64,000 nt of DNA from Molanna angustata (lineage: Eukaryota; Arthropoda; Insecta; Trichoptera; Molannidae). Below the pieces are notes generated by a model that saw nothing but the letters and a program-made list of their open reading frames with translations, did no database searches and was not told the origin of the DNA. Shown here piece by piece: positions 21,166 through 33,100 of the stretch (its first letter is position 1; each line of letters opens with the position of its first letter). The translations under genes were made by a program, and so were the position numbers. The stretch is taken from positions 30,852,132 to 30,916,131 of the forward strand of contig OY754981.1 in NCBI GenBank assembly GCA_963576475.1, written 5' to 3'.

Positions 21166-21575
21166 ATGAAACATTTCTTTAGCTTTATCTTTAGCTTTAT
21201 CACGCGTATGAGAATTGGCCATTGTCTTGTTGCTTCCCACCTTTACAAAATTAATGTTATTAACAGTCCACTTTGTGAATGTGGTCAGGAGGAGGAGACT
21301 CTTGACCATTTATTTTTTAATTGCTTCAACCGTATATCTTCTAACAATTTATTTTATTTTAATCTGGTAAAAATTACTTGCACATCCCCAATCAATATGT
21401 CATATATAATGTCGATTCAAAATTTTAAATTAACAAATATATTGCTTAGCTTCTTAAAGTCAAATAACATCCAACTCTAATTAATTTAATTTTAACAAAT
21501 TCAACCAATTTATTTTACCAAGGCAAAAAGCACTCTCTGTAGGGTGAATTGCCATATAACAAAAAAAAAAAAAAA
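21166..21575 (+). pseudogene. 5'-truncated non-LTR element: ORF2 C-terminal zinc knuckle and poly-A tail
   Basis: The frame 21166-21480 contains GHCLVASHLYKINVINSPLC followed by ECGQEEETLDHLFFNC, the C-terminal Cys-Cys-His-Cys knuckle found after RT or RNase H in Jockey/R1/I-type ORF2. A short UTR ends in 15 A residues (21561-21575). Element C begins immediately after this tail, so the two insertions are adjacent or nested. Confidence 0.75.
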
Positions 21576-21892
21576 CAGGAGATCCCCTTCACTGCATGCA
21601 CAAAAACAGACTATCAGCCAAAGTTAAGTTAGCCCTCACATAACTTAGGAACGAAAGATGGCACGATTTCATATCCTCCCTAAACAACGACTTAAATGCA
21701 GGATACAAATTAGCTAGAACACCACACCACAGAATCACTGCGCTCAACACCCCATCCGGCCCAGTATACACAGCACAAGATAGAGCAGAAGCTTTCGCGG
21801 ATAGCTTAGAAGCTCAATTCACACCGTTCACAGATAAAGACATCCCAAACCACATCACTCAAGTTGAAGACCGAGTCTCAGAAATTCTGACA

Positions 21893-23247
21893 ATGACCGC
21901 CCACGACCCCCTACCCCCGACAACCCCCCAAGAAATTTCAAAGATCATCAAATCCCTCAAAAAACGCAAAGCCCCTGGTCCTGACCAAATTCGGAACAAG
22001 GTCCTCCAGAACCTCACCCCCAAGGGAATAGACACCCTCACGTCCCTCTGCAACGCAGCCCTCTCTCACCCACTTCCCATCTGCCTGGAAAAAGACAGAT
22101 ATAATTCTTATCCCCAAACCCGGGAAGGACCGCCAAAATCCAGAAAACCACCGCCAAATCAGCTTTCTTCCCTGCCCAGGTAATATACTCGAAAGAGCCT
22201 AAATACCTAAACCGCCTCAAACCGGTGGTCGAGGAGAACAAAGTCATCCCAGATCACCAACACGGTTGCCGTGAAGCCCACGCCACGGATCACCAACTCC
22301 TTCGAGTCGTGGAAATCATCACCAAAGGATTCAACGATAACTGCTACACAGCTATGCTATCGCTAGATGTCAGCAAGGCCTTCGACAAGGTCTTTCAAAG
22401 TAAAACTCTATGGCACCTTCTCCACAGAACGACCTATCAGGGCAGGAGTCCCCCAGGGATCCCTCATCTCCCCAATGCTTTACATAATTTACGCCAGCGA
22501 CCTCCCCAAACCCCTCTCGTGGAATGTCCACATAGTAAACTTCGCCGACGACAAAGGCCTCCGTTCCAGCTCCAGATGCCCTGTTCTCGCCACTGCCAGA
22601 GTACAGGAGATGGCAACACTCTTGGAACAATGGTGCACCAAGTGGCGCATCATCATAAACCCTTCCAAAAGCGTCGCTGTGCTCGTAACGCGCAAACGCC
22701 CCTAACTCTCAGACCCCCTCACCATGTTCGGACAAACCATCCCATGGAAAAGCGAGGTTAAATACCTAGGCCTCACCCTAGACAAAGGCCTCACCTGGGG
22801 TACACACATAAAAAACAAGTCAACCGCTGCCTCAGGTGTAATGGCTTCACTTTACCCCATGCTCAACAAAGGCAGCAAACTAAACAACAACAAAAAGCTG
22901 CTGATTGTCAGTCATACGTCCCATCATGACATACGCATGCCCCATCTAGGGAAACACAGCGCCATAATAATAATATAAATCGGCTGCAAGTTGTTCAAAA
23001 CAAGGCCTTACGACTAGCTCTAGGCGCCCCATTGTGGACGAGAACCTCGCTCCTACATGAAGATGCCAAAGTCCCCACCATCCAAGAATTTATATACTCC
23101 CTTTCAGAACGCTTTTACGCTAAAATCCCCCTCCATAAAAACCCCTCCATCAACACACTAGCCAGTTATGACGAAAACGATTCCCTCAAATTTAAACGCC
23201 CCAAATCAGTCCTAAAGAAACCCCCTCCCCCCGAACCCCCACCGTAA
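21893..23247 (+). pseudogene. ORF2 reverse transcriptase of element C, disrupted
   Basis: Pieces in shifting frames include KKRKAPGPDQIRNKVLQNL, the RAGVPQGSLISPMLY segment, NFADDKG (about 22540), YLGLTLDKGLTWG, and the PPPPEPPP terminus at 23247. The deletion downstream of FDKV removes part of the palm. It cannot make an active enzyme. Confidence 0.88.
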
Positions 23248-23399
23248 CTACCCTAACAACCCAACCCACCCCAAGACAACTAATACTAAAATCTATTATT
23301 TACTTGCCCATTTATTTACATATTATTATATAACTTCATTCCCAAACCGCTTCAGAATAATATATTCTCAATAATCCCAGTTACCCAACTTCAGATGAA

Positions 23400-23429
23400 G
23401 AAGTCAGGGGTCCCAAAACCCGGCACTTC
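23400..23429 (+). promoter_or_regulatory. 3'-terminal RNA stem-loop of element C
   Basis: GAAGT/ACTTC and GGGT/ACCC helices with the CAG/GGC internal loop are kept; the loop-closing pair is lost by one substitution compared with A. Confidence 0.65.
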
Positions 23430-23547
23430 ATTTGTCAGAGATGACCAATGACCAAACAAATACACAAGATTCTTGCTCACACCGTCAGCCAGTACAGACG
23501 TTACACCACAGTGCTTCACCAACCAACCAAGTAATCAAAACTCATTT

Positions 23548-23593
23548 CAGTGTCTCGCCGCTCTGCCTGCCCGCCCGAAAGACGAGTAAGGCC
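23548..23593 (+). promoter_or_regulatory. Conserved GC-rich 5' UTR block of element D
   Basis: It matches the block at 3378-3423 in element B almost base for base, inside UTRs that otherwise differ. Confidence 0.4.
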
Positions 23594-25420
23594 ACAGACG
23601 GATCGGCGATTGAGATTATCACTTGATTGATTAAATTTAGTGCTGTGTAAGTGATTACAAGTAAGAGCAAGACTTCTGCTAAACCAGCCTAACACACAGA
23701 CCGTCATTGGTGAGTTGCCATCACGGTTCATCGTCATTTACTGTACCCCACCCACCACCCAAACCATTCTAATCGCATATATCTCCAAACTACCACACGT
23801 AAACTAATCTTTCATCGCCATTCTTCTCCTTCAACCTGTCATTTGTTCATTCTATATTTACATTGTGCACCACCATAATACTAAAATTGTTTATTACTCG
23901 CCTGCCTATCCCTCCCAAATATACCCATTATTCGTTACTCACAAACCCGCTATACTCACCACTTCGTCTTGAAAATGACCTCATCACTCTCTACAAACTC
24001 CCCACCTCCAAGTATGTCCCATCTAGAGGCATATAACACTCGTCTTCCGTCCTAAGTGCTGCCTTACAAGCGGCACGGGACGCTCTCAGAAGATGAACTC
24101 TCCTCCGGACCCCAGAAGTATGAGCTCCAGGGAGAGGAAGAACGGGGCTCGAAGGGGGAGGAGAACTTTGACGACGACTCCGCCAGCTCCCAGGAGGAGG
24201 TCCTTACACTGACATCCTCCACTGATTACGAGTACACCACTCCCCCTACTTCGTGCCTATCCTCCTCCTCAGGATGGAACACTCCAATGGGTAAGCGAAA
24301 GCGATCCCAAAAAAACTCCCCCTCCCCGACACTCCACCGGGTAAAATTCCATCCACCGGGGATTCTCCACTAAACCACCCCACCTCAGTACCCGCCCCCA
24401 GCAACCCGAAAACACGACCTTCTCCGCAAAAGATAAAGTAGAGGCATTCGCGGATAGTTTAGAAGCTCAAATCACACCCTAAACAGGAAAAGACATCCCG
24501 CAGCATGTAACCCACGTCGAAAACCATATCACTGACATCGACCGATCACGAACCCTTACCCCCTACAACGCCCCAAGAAATCAGCATTATCATGAAAAAT
24601 CTCAAAAAAAGAAAAGCCCCAGGTCCGGACCAGATCCGAAACAAAGTCCTCCAAAATCTGACTCCAAAAGGGATAAATGCTCTCTGCAATGCAGCCCTCG
24701 CACTCACCCACTTCCCGTCCGCCTGGAATAAGGCTGACGTAATCCTAATCCCCAAGCCTGGAATGGACCACCAAAACCCGGAACTCTTCCCTGCCATGTT
24801 CAAAGGAATCAGCTCTCTTCTCTGCCCAGCTCAAAGGAATCTCCTCCACAGAACGACACACCAGGGCAGAAGTCCCCCAGGTATCCAGGGATTTGCCCCT
24901 TCTTCTCTTTAAATTCCCATGCCCCTTCTCCGCGAAAATAGAAACTAGACACTTCCTACTTTCAACTCTCTTCCCCCATTCATATAGCCTAAACATCTCC
25001 GAATACAAACTTTACCATCTTCACTACCGCCCTTCATACTCCAACTGCACAACTTTTAACTACTGTCTCAACTCCTCACCGAACTACTAACTATGACCTC
25101 ATCTCAAGCATCAGCACTACCACCGTCCTTGTCCAAAGGCCTTCAGGATCCCTCTAATCATCCTCCACAAGAAAGAGGAATTAAAAAAGGTCGCCTCCCT
25201 TTTCTCAGAAAAGGGCATCGACTTTCTTGCCTCCAATCAAAATAAATATATTACACTCTCCCTCAAAACCCCCCTCGATTTTAACAGGTCTACAAAGGCC
25301 CTAAAAACTTCAAATGTGGAGTTTCACTCCTCCCTCCAAGAGGAGAAGCCTCTCAAGGTTGTTCTGAGGGGATTTTCAGAGAGCTTCACCTCTGAGGAGA
25401 TTAAAAGAGATCTCCTTTAA

Positions 25421-25704
25421 CTCGTTGACTGCCTTTATATTTTGGATATTTGTACCTGAGTAGCCAACATATAAAATATGTTTATTGAGGTAGTATTTTG
25501 AATTTTGACTTTCCCGGTGAATCACTCATTTTGAAAAAAAATAAGTGTATAGTATCACGCAACGAAACACACGACAATCCACTTCAAACGCCTGACGAAT
25601 ACTGCTGAATACAAAATGTATCGAAACAAAACCCCGATCGGGGTTCGTGGCGGTTCGTTATACTAGCCGAATAACCCCGATCGGGGTTCGTGGTAGTCAA
25701 CGAG
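25421..25704 (+). mobile_element. piggyBac-type MITE (284 bp) with TTAA target sites
   Basis: TTAA flanks both ends (25417-25420 and 25705-25708). Termini are CTCGTTGACTGCC and its near-complement GGTAGTCAACGAG. Near the right end the palindrome CCCCGATCGGGG occurs twice (about 25643 and 25669). There is no transposase. TTAA duplication and this terminus style are typical of piggyBac-like elements. It interrupts the ORF1 remnant of element D. Confidence 0.88.
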
Positions 25705-26400
25705 TTAACAAATTTTCCCCGTCCTGTCTGCCCACAGGATGAAAGGTGGAGCAGACAGGTGAGATATTCCCCTGGTCCTAATCAACCTCGCCAGAGGAGA
25801 GGATGGCAAGGCCATATATAACAAACTTGATAGTGTGCTCCACATTATGGTGAGGGTGGAAAGTCCCCCCAGCCTCTAATGTCCATAAGGACAAACTGGC
25901 CACTGCTCCCCACCCCCTCTCGACCTCACCCTCTTCCACTCCTTGAAAGAGCGCAACCTAACTGGCAAGCCCCCACCTTCAAATCTCTTCCCCGCCAAGC
26001 GCCCCAACCCCCGCCTACAAACCCCAACCGTGAAGAGAATGTGCTTCATGTTATGGTGAGGGTTTAAAGTCTGAGAAATCAGACTAGACCCGTCAGACAG
26101 TGTTACCGCCGCTGCGATCGACACGGTCACTCGGCGTCAAACTGCTTCATCGCAGCCATATGCCTTAAGTGCGCCGACGACCATAGTGATTGTACCAAAA
26201 ACCACGACGCTCCAGCCACCTGCCATTCCAACGGCCCCAGCTCCTGATGTCTCTAAAGACACAATCTCTCACCAAATCCCCCATAACCCACACACACCCT
26301 TCTGCTCTTCACGCGCAAGCTAGAGAAGTTCACAAAGACAGCAGCCTTCCTCCTTCGGGAAGCTCGTAACACACCCACCACCTTGCCCTGAACACCCAAA

Positions 26401-26952
26401 AAATCACTCTCCCAACATACAACCATGATCCAACAAACCCAAAGTCGTCCCATAACACTCCCCCCGAAAATAAAACCCAGCCACAGCCACTCATGTCCAT
26501 CAGGTCAAAGTAGCCCCTCCTCCCTACCCCATTCTTCATTTAAACACCTTCCCAGCCAAACTTCAGGATCTCCCTGCATTTATGTCTTGTTAACCTGGTC
26601 TTGTAGTGGTCTTGGGACACTTGCGAGACTGTTGCTCATTACTAGAGATGAATATGGATATTATGGATTAGAATATCAGATAGTTTTCAGTGGAAGTCAA
26701 CGAAGGGATTCCTAAAGCGGTTTTAATAAGCCGGGACCCTCCATGAAATTTTAATTCAATGAACATTGAACAATGTAATATGAAATATGACGCAAAATAT
26801 TTTTATCTTTTGACCTGTGTTACCACAACGATAGGTTATCCCCTATAACATTACTGTATGTACTGGTCTACATCATTTAGATAACTAAATAAATATATAT
26901 TTTGAATTTTCATTCAGTTGTATATTATGTGAAATCTATTTATCCAACTGTC
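26401..26952. other. No recognised feature
   Basis: The end of element D remnants passes into AT-rich sequence. The frame at 26425-26715 begins in the element's proline-rich remnant and has no independent support. Confidence 0.4.
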
Positions 26953-27660
26953 AATTATAATAATGAATCCACATTCTACATTTCTATTAGATTATAATAA
27001 TGAATCCACATTCTACATTTCTATTAGATTATAATAATGAATCCACATTCTACATTTCTATTAGATTATAATAATGAATCCACATTCTACATTTCTATTA
27101 GATTATAATAATGAATCCACATTCTACATTTCTATTAGATTATAATAATGAATCCACATTCTACATTTCTATTAGATTATAATAATGAATCCACATTCTA
27201 CATTTCTATTAGATTATAATAATGAATCCACATTCTACATTTCTATTAGATTATAATAATGAATCCACATTCTACATTTCTATTAGATTATAATAATGAA
27301 TCCACATTCTACATTTCTATTAGATTATAATAATGAATCCACATTCTACATTTCTATTAGATTATAATAATGAATCCACATTCTACATTTCTATTAGATT
27401 ATAATAATGAATCCACATTCTACATTTCTATTAGATTATAATAAGGAATCCACATTCTACATTTCTATTAGATTATAATAATGAATCCACATTCTACATT
27501 TCTATTAGATTATAATAATGAATCCACATTCTACATTTCTATTAGATTATAATAATGAATCCACATTCTACATTTCTATTAGATTATAATAATGAATCCA
27601 CATTCTACATTTCTATTAGATTATAATAATGAATCCACATTCTACATTTCTATTAGATTC
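26953..27660. repeat. 37-bp minisatellite, about 19 copies
   Basis: GAATCCACATTCTACATTTC recurs every 37 bp (26965, 27002 and on). One substitution was seen (aaggaatcc near 27443). The near-perfect identity points to recent expansion. There are no spacers, so this is not a CRISPR array. Confidence 0.97.
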
Positions 27661-28300
27661 TTAAACAAATATAAGAGGACAAAAGTTTTCACAATACATC
27701 ATACACACAAAAACATTGTCACGAAACTCATAGTATATATTTTCTACATGATACCTGTTGAGTAAAATTGCATTACTAGCAAGATGAGCATGTATGAGAC
27801 AGTGTATCAATGTTAATGAGGCGATGTATATGTGTCAAGATAGAAGAATGCGGTGTTAGGTTCTCACTGCCTACCCATTGAGGAAGATAGAAGTGGAGAG
27901 TAAAAAATACATTATTGTCTATAGAGACACATACAATATCAATATGAAGTTGATCACTCAATTTTCCCTTACAGAAGCTATTTTACTTCTGTTATATACA
28001 TTTAATATGAAATTTATTTCATATTTGTATGAAAAATTGTTTGGTGGTAAACTATTATAATATATTTTGAGAACTTTATGGTATAAACTATTTTGTATAC
28101 ATGTTAATCTCGTTTTTGGAAGTCTAAAATCCTGACATCCTCTCGTAGGGTAAGTGTGAATATTGACATTTAATAATATATTTTGGAAGCATATTATTTC
28201 TAAGTTTGTAAATCAAAATTAATGTATTGTATATTATAATGTATTGCTTTACTGTCATTGATTTTAGTTTATTTAATATTAGGTTTATTATTGTATACAT
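27661..28300. other. AT-rich stretch, nothing recognised
   Basis: No supported gene. The segment near 27785-27865 weakly resembles 18830-18890 (atgagcatg ... gcgatg ... gtgtt), perhaps an old dispersed repeat. Confidence 0.35.
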
Positions 28301-28600
28301 GAGCGTTGATAGCCCAGCGGTAAGGTTGTCGCCTCACATGCGTGAGGTCGATGGTTCAAATGCGGGCGGAGCATGCACCTCTGGATTTTTAAAAAATCTA
28401 TGTGCGGATTTATATCACTAGCTATGTGTAGCCATGATCCAATTTGTCTTGTTCCCCATTCTAAGGGTTACAAAGGTCAGATGGCAGTCGCTTCAATGTA
28501 ATAACCAGATTCGCCAATTCCAGGATCATGGACAAAGCGTACCCCAATATAAATGGAACAAAAGCGCTAAGGGGAAAGGTTTATTCTTGTATATCTGTTG
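28301..28600 (+). mobile_element. tRNA-headed SINE
   Basis: A box TAGCCCAGCGG (28310-28320) and B box GGTTCAAATGC (about 28353) are spaced as in a tRNA promoter for RNA polymerase III. The body runs through CATGATCCAATTTGTC and AGGATCATGGACAAAGCGTA to about 28600. The 3' boundary is uncertain. Confidence 0.6.
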
Positions 28601-28689
28601 CATTTTAAAATTGTTCTCATTCCCATATTATTTTGAATAATTGTAATTTACTATTCTAAGTTTCATTGCAGAGGAATAAGACTTACAAT

Positions 28690-29150
28690 TGAATTATAAA
28701 TTAGTCTTGATGTCTGAAAATCTAAGTTATTTCTTATTATTTTTAAGAAAACAACTTTTTTTGCCAATTTTTATTCATAATATATTGAAAGTGTTTATCA
28801 GTACAGCGGCAGCAGCAGTCAAAAATGTAGGCAGGGTCATTATGAAGTTTCCAAGCTGGTCCCATCCGTGTGAAGTTCAAGCAAAATTCAAGTTGGTTGT
28901 ATTGAAACATAGTAATAAAGGAAAAGTAAGTGATCGATGAGGCAAACAAGACAAACAAGACAGGAATGTATAGGCTACAAGGTTTTATACAAAAAGGTAA
29001 CTATAGACTGGGTAATTCTGCCAATGACAGCCGGTAAAACTGTGAGAGTTCAACTTTTTTATTATTTTTACACCAAATTTCACTATTATTTATTTAGCAA
29101 TGTTTTTCTCGTTTGTGACTTAAAAAATGCATTGAAATATAAATAGTTTT
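28690..29150 (+). other. Possible remnant of a transposase-like DNA-binding domain
   Basis: Within the frame 28689-28940 the segment EVQAKFKLVVLKHSNKGK recalls the first helices of pogo/CENP-B-type helix-turn-helix domains (KLKVVKYAEEHGN). The match is short, the frame ends soon, and nothing else of a transposase was seen. Confidence 0.2.
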
Positions 29151-29169
29151 TTGAAATAATTACATGAAG

Positions 29170-29350
29170 GCAAGAGCGGATTCAGATTTGGCGCCAGGGG
29201 GGGTCACATAGTCGTGGTCAAGTCACAAGAAGTTATAATTTAATTTTGATAATAATAGATACAAGTAAAAAGTAGGTATTTTATGAATAAATGTAAGCCC
29301 AGGGGAGGGTCATGACCCCCATGACCCCCCCCCCCTGGATCCACCCTTGC
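29170..29350. mobile_element. Small MITE (about 181 bp)
   Basis: Imperfect terminal inverted repeats GCAAGAGCGGATTCAG and CTGGATCCACCCTTGC enclose G- and C-rich tracts (CAGGGGGGGTCA, and its complement near 29320). ATGAAG occurs directly outside both ends (29164-29169 and 29351-29356), consistent with a 6-8 bp target duplication. There is no coding capacity. Confidence 0.7.
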
Positions 29351-29368
29351 ATGAAGATACACAATACA

Positions 29369-30040
29369 CCCTATTCAGCAACTATTGTAACTAAAATAGG
29401 AACATTCTAAAATTGTAGATTTTAGATTTACGGTCTTATTTCAGCGTTATAAAATATCAACTTGGACTAAATGGAATAGGAACGTACCTATTTTGGCCGG
29501 AACGTTCTTAAAATGTTACTGAATTAGACGTATTATGAATGATTATGAAAATTATCAATGTAATTAATTAATAATTTTATGATAATTAATTACATTATTG
29601 CATATTAATTGTACTCAATAGATTGTAAGATTTTTATAAATAAATTTAGATGGGTCGATGGCAGAGCGGTTAGCGCGCTGGGCTAGTAATCCAGTGATCG
29701 CAAGTTTGAATCCTGCCTAGACCGATTTCATTCACCTATAGCACAAGCATTTATTTGCTTATTTTAGGGAACGTAGGAAGATGTATATGTACTTGTTTAA
29801 CAAGGACATATACATTTAAAAAAAAAATAGTAAAAAATAAATAAATAAATTATGTAATTTTTATAATTATTCAAAATACGTCTAATTCAGTAACATTTTA
29901 AGAACGTTCCGGCCTATATATATACGTTCCTATTCCATTTAGTCCAAGTTTATATTTTATAACGGTGAAATAAGACCGTAAATCTAAAATCTACAATTTT
30001 AGAACGTTTCTTATTTAGTTCCAATAGTTACTGAATAGGG
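29369..30040. mobile_element. Foldback element with 166-bp inverted arms
   Basis: The left arm (29369-29534) begins CCCTATTCAG and ends GACGTATT; the right arm (29875-30040) is its inverted copy with scattered substitutions. The 340-bp centre contains a SINE (29649-29850). No transposase is present and no clear target duplication was found. Confidence 0.9.
29649..29850 (+). mobile_element. tRNA-Thr-like SINE nested in the foldback element
   Basis: The head has A box TGGCAGAGCGG, an anticodon arm with loop CTAGTAA (anticodon AGT in tRNA register, as in tRNA-Thr) and B box AGTTTGAATCC. The body has GGGAACGTAGGAAGATGTAT and an A-rich end. A second copy lies at 39344-39525. ATAAATAAATT near both ends may be a target duplication but is low complexity. 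Confidence 0.8.
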
Positions 30041-30187
30041 GTTATTGATGAATAAATATAACTTAATAAACTTGGGTGACCATATTTGTTTTTATCAACA
30101 AAATATTTTTTTCTCTTGTTCTTTGGTTTATTATTTTTGCTCTTGGTTTTTTATGTCTCTTTTATTGTATCTTGTCTAATTTTATTT

Positions 30188-33100
30188 TTGTATTGTACCT
30201 GTACCTACATGTTTCATTACTTAGTACATATTATAATTCAATGACATGTATTACTATCATTGTATTGTACCTGTACATGTTTCATTACTTAGTACATATT
30301 ATAATTCAATGACATGTATTACTATCATTGTATTGTACCTGTACATGTTTCATTACTTAGTACATATTATAATTCAATGACATGTATTACTATCATTGTA
30401 TTGTACCTGTACATGTTTCATTACTTAGTACATATTATAAATCTATGACATGTATTACTATCATTGTATTGTACCTGTACATGTTTCATTACTTAGTACA
30501 TATTATAATTCAATGACATGTATTACTATCATTGTATTGTACCTGTACATGTTTCATTACTTAGTACATATTATAAATCTATGACATGTATTACTATCAT
30601 TGTATTGTACCTGTACATGTTTCATTACTTAGTACATATTATAATTCAATGACATGTATTACTATCATTGTATTGTACCTGTACATGTTTCATTACTTAG
30701 TACATATTATAATTCAATGACATGTATTACTATCATTGTATTGTACCTGTACATGTTTCATTACTTAGTACATATTATAAATCAATGACATGTATTACTA
30801 TCATTGTATTGTACCTGTACATGTTTCATTACTTAGTACATATTATAATTCAATGACATGTATTACTATCATTGTATTGTACCTGTACATGTTTCATTAC
30901 TTAGTACATATTATAATTCAATGACATGTATTACTATCATTGTATTGTACCTGTACATGTTTCACTACTTAGTACATATTATAATTCAATGACATGTATT
31001 ACTATCATTGTTTTGTACCTCTACATGTTTCATTACTTAGTACATATTATAAATCAATGACATGTATTACTATCATTGTATTGTACCTCTACATGTTTCA
31101 TTACTTAGTACATATTATAAATCAATGACATGTATTACTATCATTGTATTGTACCTCTACATGTTTCATTACTTAGTACATATTATAAATCAATGACATG
31201 TATTACTATCATTGTATTGTACCTCTACATGTTTCATTAGGTACTTAGTACATATTATAAATCAATGACATGTATTACTATCATTGTATTGTACCTCTAC
31301 ATGTTTCATTACTTAGTACATATTATAAATCAATGACATGTATTACTATCATTGTATTGTACCTGTACATGTTTCATTACTTAGTACATATTATAAATCA
31401 ATGACATGTATTACTATCATTGTATTGTACCTCTACATGTTTCATTACTTAGTACATATTATAAATCAATGACTTGTATTACTATCATTGTATTGTACCT
31501 GTACATGTTTCATTACTTAGTACATATTATAAATCAATGACCATGTATTACTATCATTGTATTGTACCTCTACATGTTTCATTACTTAGTACATATTATA
31601 AATCAATGACATGTATTACTATCATTGTATTGTACCTGTACATGTTTCATTACTTAGTACATATTATAAATCAATGACATGTATTACTATCATTGTATTG
31701 TACCTCTACATGTTTCATTACTTAGTACATATTATAAATCAATGACATGTATTACTATCATTGTATTGTACCTCTACATGTTTCATTACTTAGTACATAT
31801 TATAAATCAATGACATGTATTACTATCATTGTATTGTACCTCTACATGTTTCATTACTTAGTACATATTATAAATCAATGACATGTATTACTATCATTGT
31901 ATTGTACCTGTACATGTTTCATTACTTAGTACATATTATAAATCAATGACATGTATTACTATCATTGTATTGTACCTCTACATGTTTCATTACTTAGTAC
32001 ATATTATAAATCAATGACATGTATTACTATCATTGTATTGTACCTCTACATGTTTCATTACTTAGTACATATTATAAATCAATGACATGTATTACTATCA
32101 TTGTATTGTACCTCTACATGTTTCATTACTTAGTACATATTATAAATCAATGACATGTATTACTATCATTGTATTGTACCTGTACATGTTTCATTACTTA
32201 GTACATATTATAAATCAATGACATGTATTACTATCATTGTATTGTACCTCTACATGTTTCATTACTTAGTACATATTATAAATCAATGACATGTATTACT
32301 ATCATTGTATTGTACCTGTACATGTTTCATTACTTAGTACATATTATAAATCAATGACATGTATTACTATCATTGTATTGTACCTCTACATGTTTCATTA
32401 CTTAGTACATATTATAAATCAATGACATGTATTACTATCATTGTATTGTACCTCTACATGTTTCATTACTTAGTACATATTATAAATCAATGACATGTAT
32501 TACTATCATTGTATTGTACCTCTACATGTTTCATTACTTAGTACATATTATAAATCAATGACATGTATTACTATCATTGTATTGTACCTGTACATGTTTC
32601 ATTACTTAGTACATATTATAAATCAATGACATGTATTACTATCATTGTATTGTACCTCTACATGTTTCATTACTTAGTACATATTATAAATCAATGACAT
32701 GTATTACTATCATTGTATTGTACCTCTACATGTTTCATTACTTAGTACATATTATAAATCAATGACATGTATTACTATCATTGTATTGTACCTCTACATG
32801 TTTCATTACTTAGTACATATTATAAATCAATGACATGTATTACTATCATTGTATTGTCGCTCTACATGTTTCATTACTTAGTACATATTATAAATCAATG
32901 ACATGTATTACTATCATTGTATTGTACCTCTACATGTTTCATTACTTAGTACATATTATAAATCAATGACATGTATTACTATCATTGTATTGTCGCTCTA
33001 CATGTTTCATTACTTAGTACATATTATAAATCAATGACATGTATTACTATCATTGTATTGTACCTCTACATGTTTCATTACTTAGTACATATTATAAATC

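Larger units (their letters stand above)
21577..23447 (+). mobile_element. Jockey-like element C, 5'-truncated and broken
   Basis: It starts after the endonuclease region of ORF2 and runs through RT, C-terminus, a short 3' UTR and the terminal stem-loop to ATGACCAATGACCAA. The RT is close to element A but carries an 88-bp-scale deletion after FDKV (near 22390), several frameshifts (near 22070, 22200, 22700 and 22970) and premature stops. It has no 97-bp array in the 3' UTR and so shows the ancestral arrangement of A. Confidence 0.88.
23452..26400 (+). mobile_element. Jockey-like element D, scrambled, head to tail behind C
   Basis: After the terminal repeat of C comes a 5' UTR homologous to that of B, then an ORF1 start (ATG near 23969, soon frameshifted; acidic EEERGSKGEENF part at 24056-24373), then an ORF2 RT piece (KKRKAPGPDQIRNKVLQNL at about 24597-24665), then ORF1 middle parts again (EKGIDFLASN, FNRSTKAL, LKVVLRGF at about 25200-25380), a piggyBac-type MITE, and remnants of the knuckle and proline-rich tail to about 26400. 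The order is not colinear with B, so D was rebuilt by deletion and rearrangement. All frames are broken. Confidence 0.7.

Noticed and set aside
26953..27660. 37-bp direct repeats as a CRISPR array
   Set aside because: The repeats are contiguous without spacers, no cas genes are present and the context is eukaryotic.
28689..28940. Missing 5' exon of the serpin
   Set aside because: The frame has no signal-peptide-like start followed by a phase-1 donor; its only weak resemblance is to a transposase DNA-binding domain.
29649..29722. Functional tRNA-Thr gene
   Set aside because: The acceptor stem is imperfect, a SINE body with an A-rich end follows, and a second copy with the same body exists at 39344.
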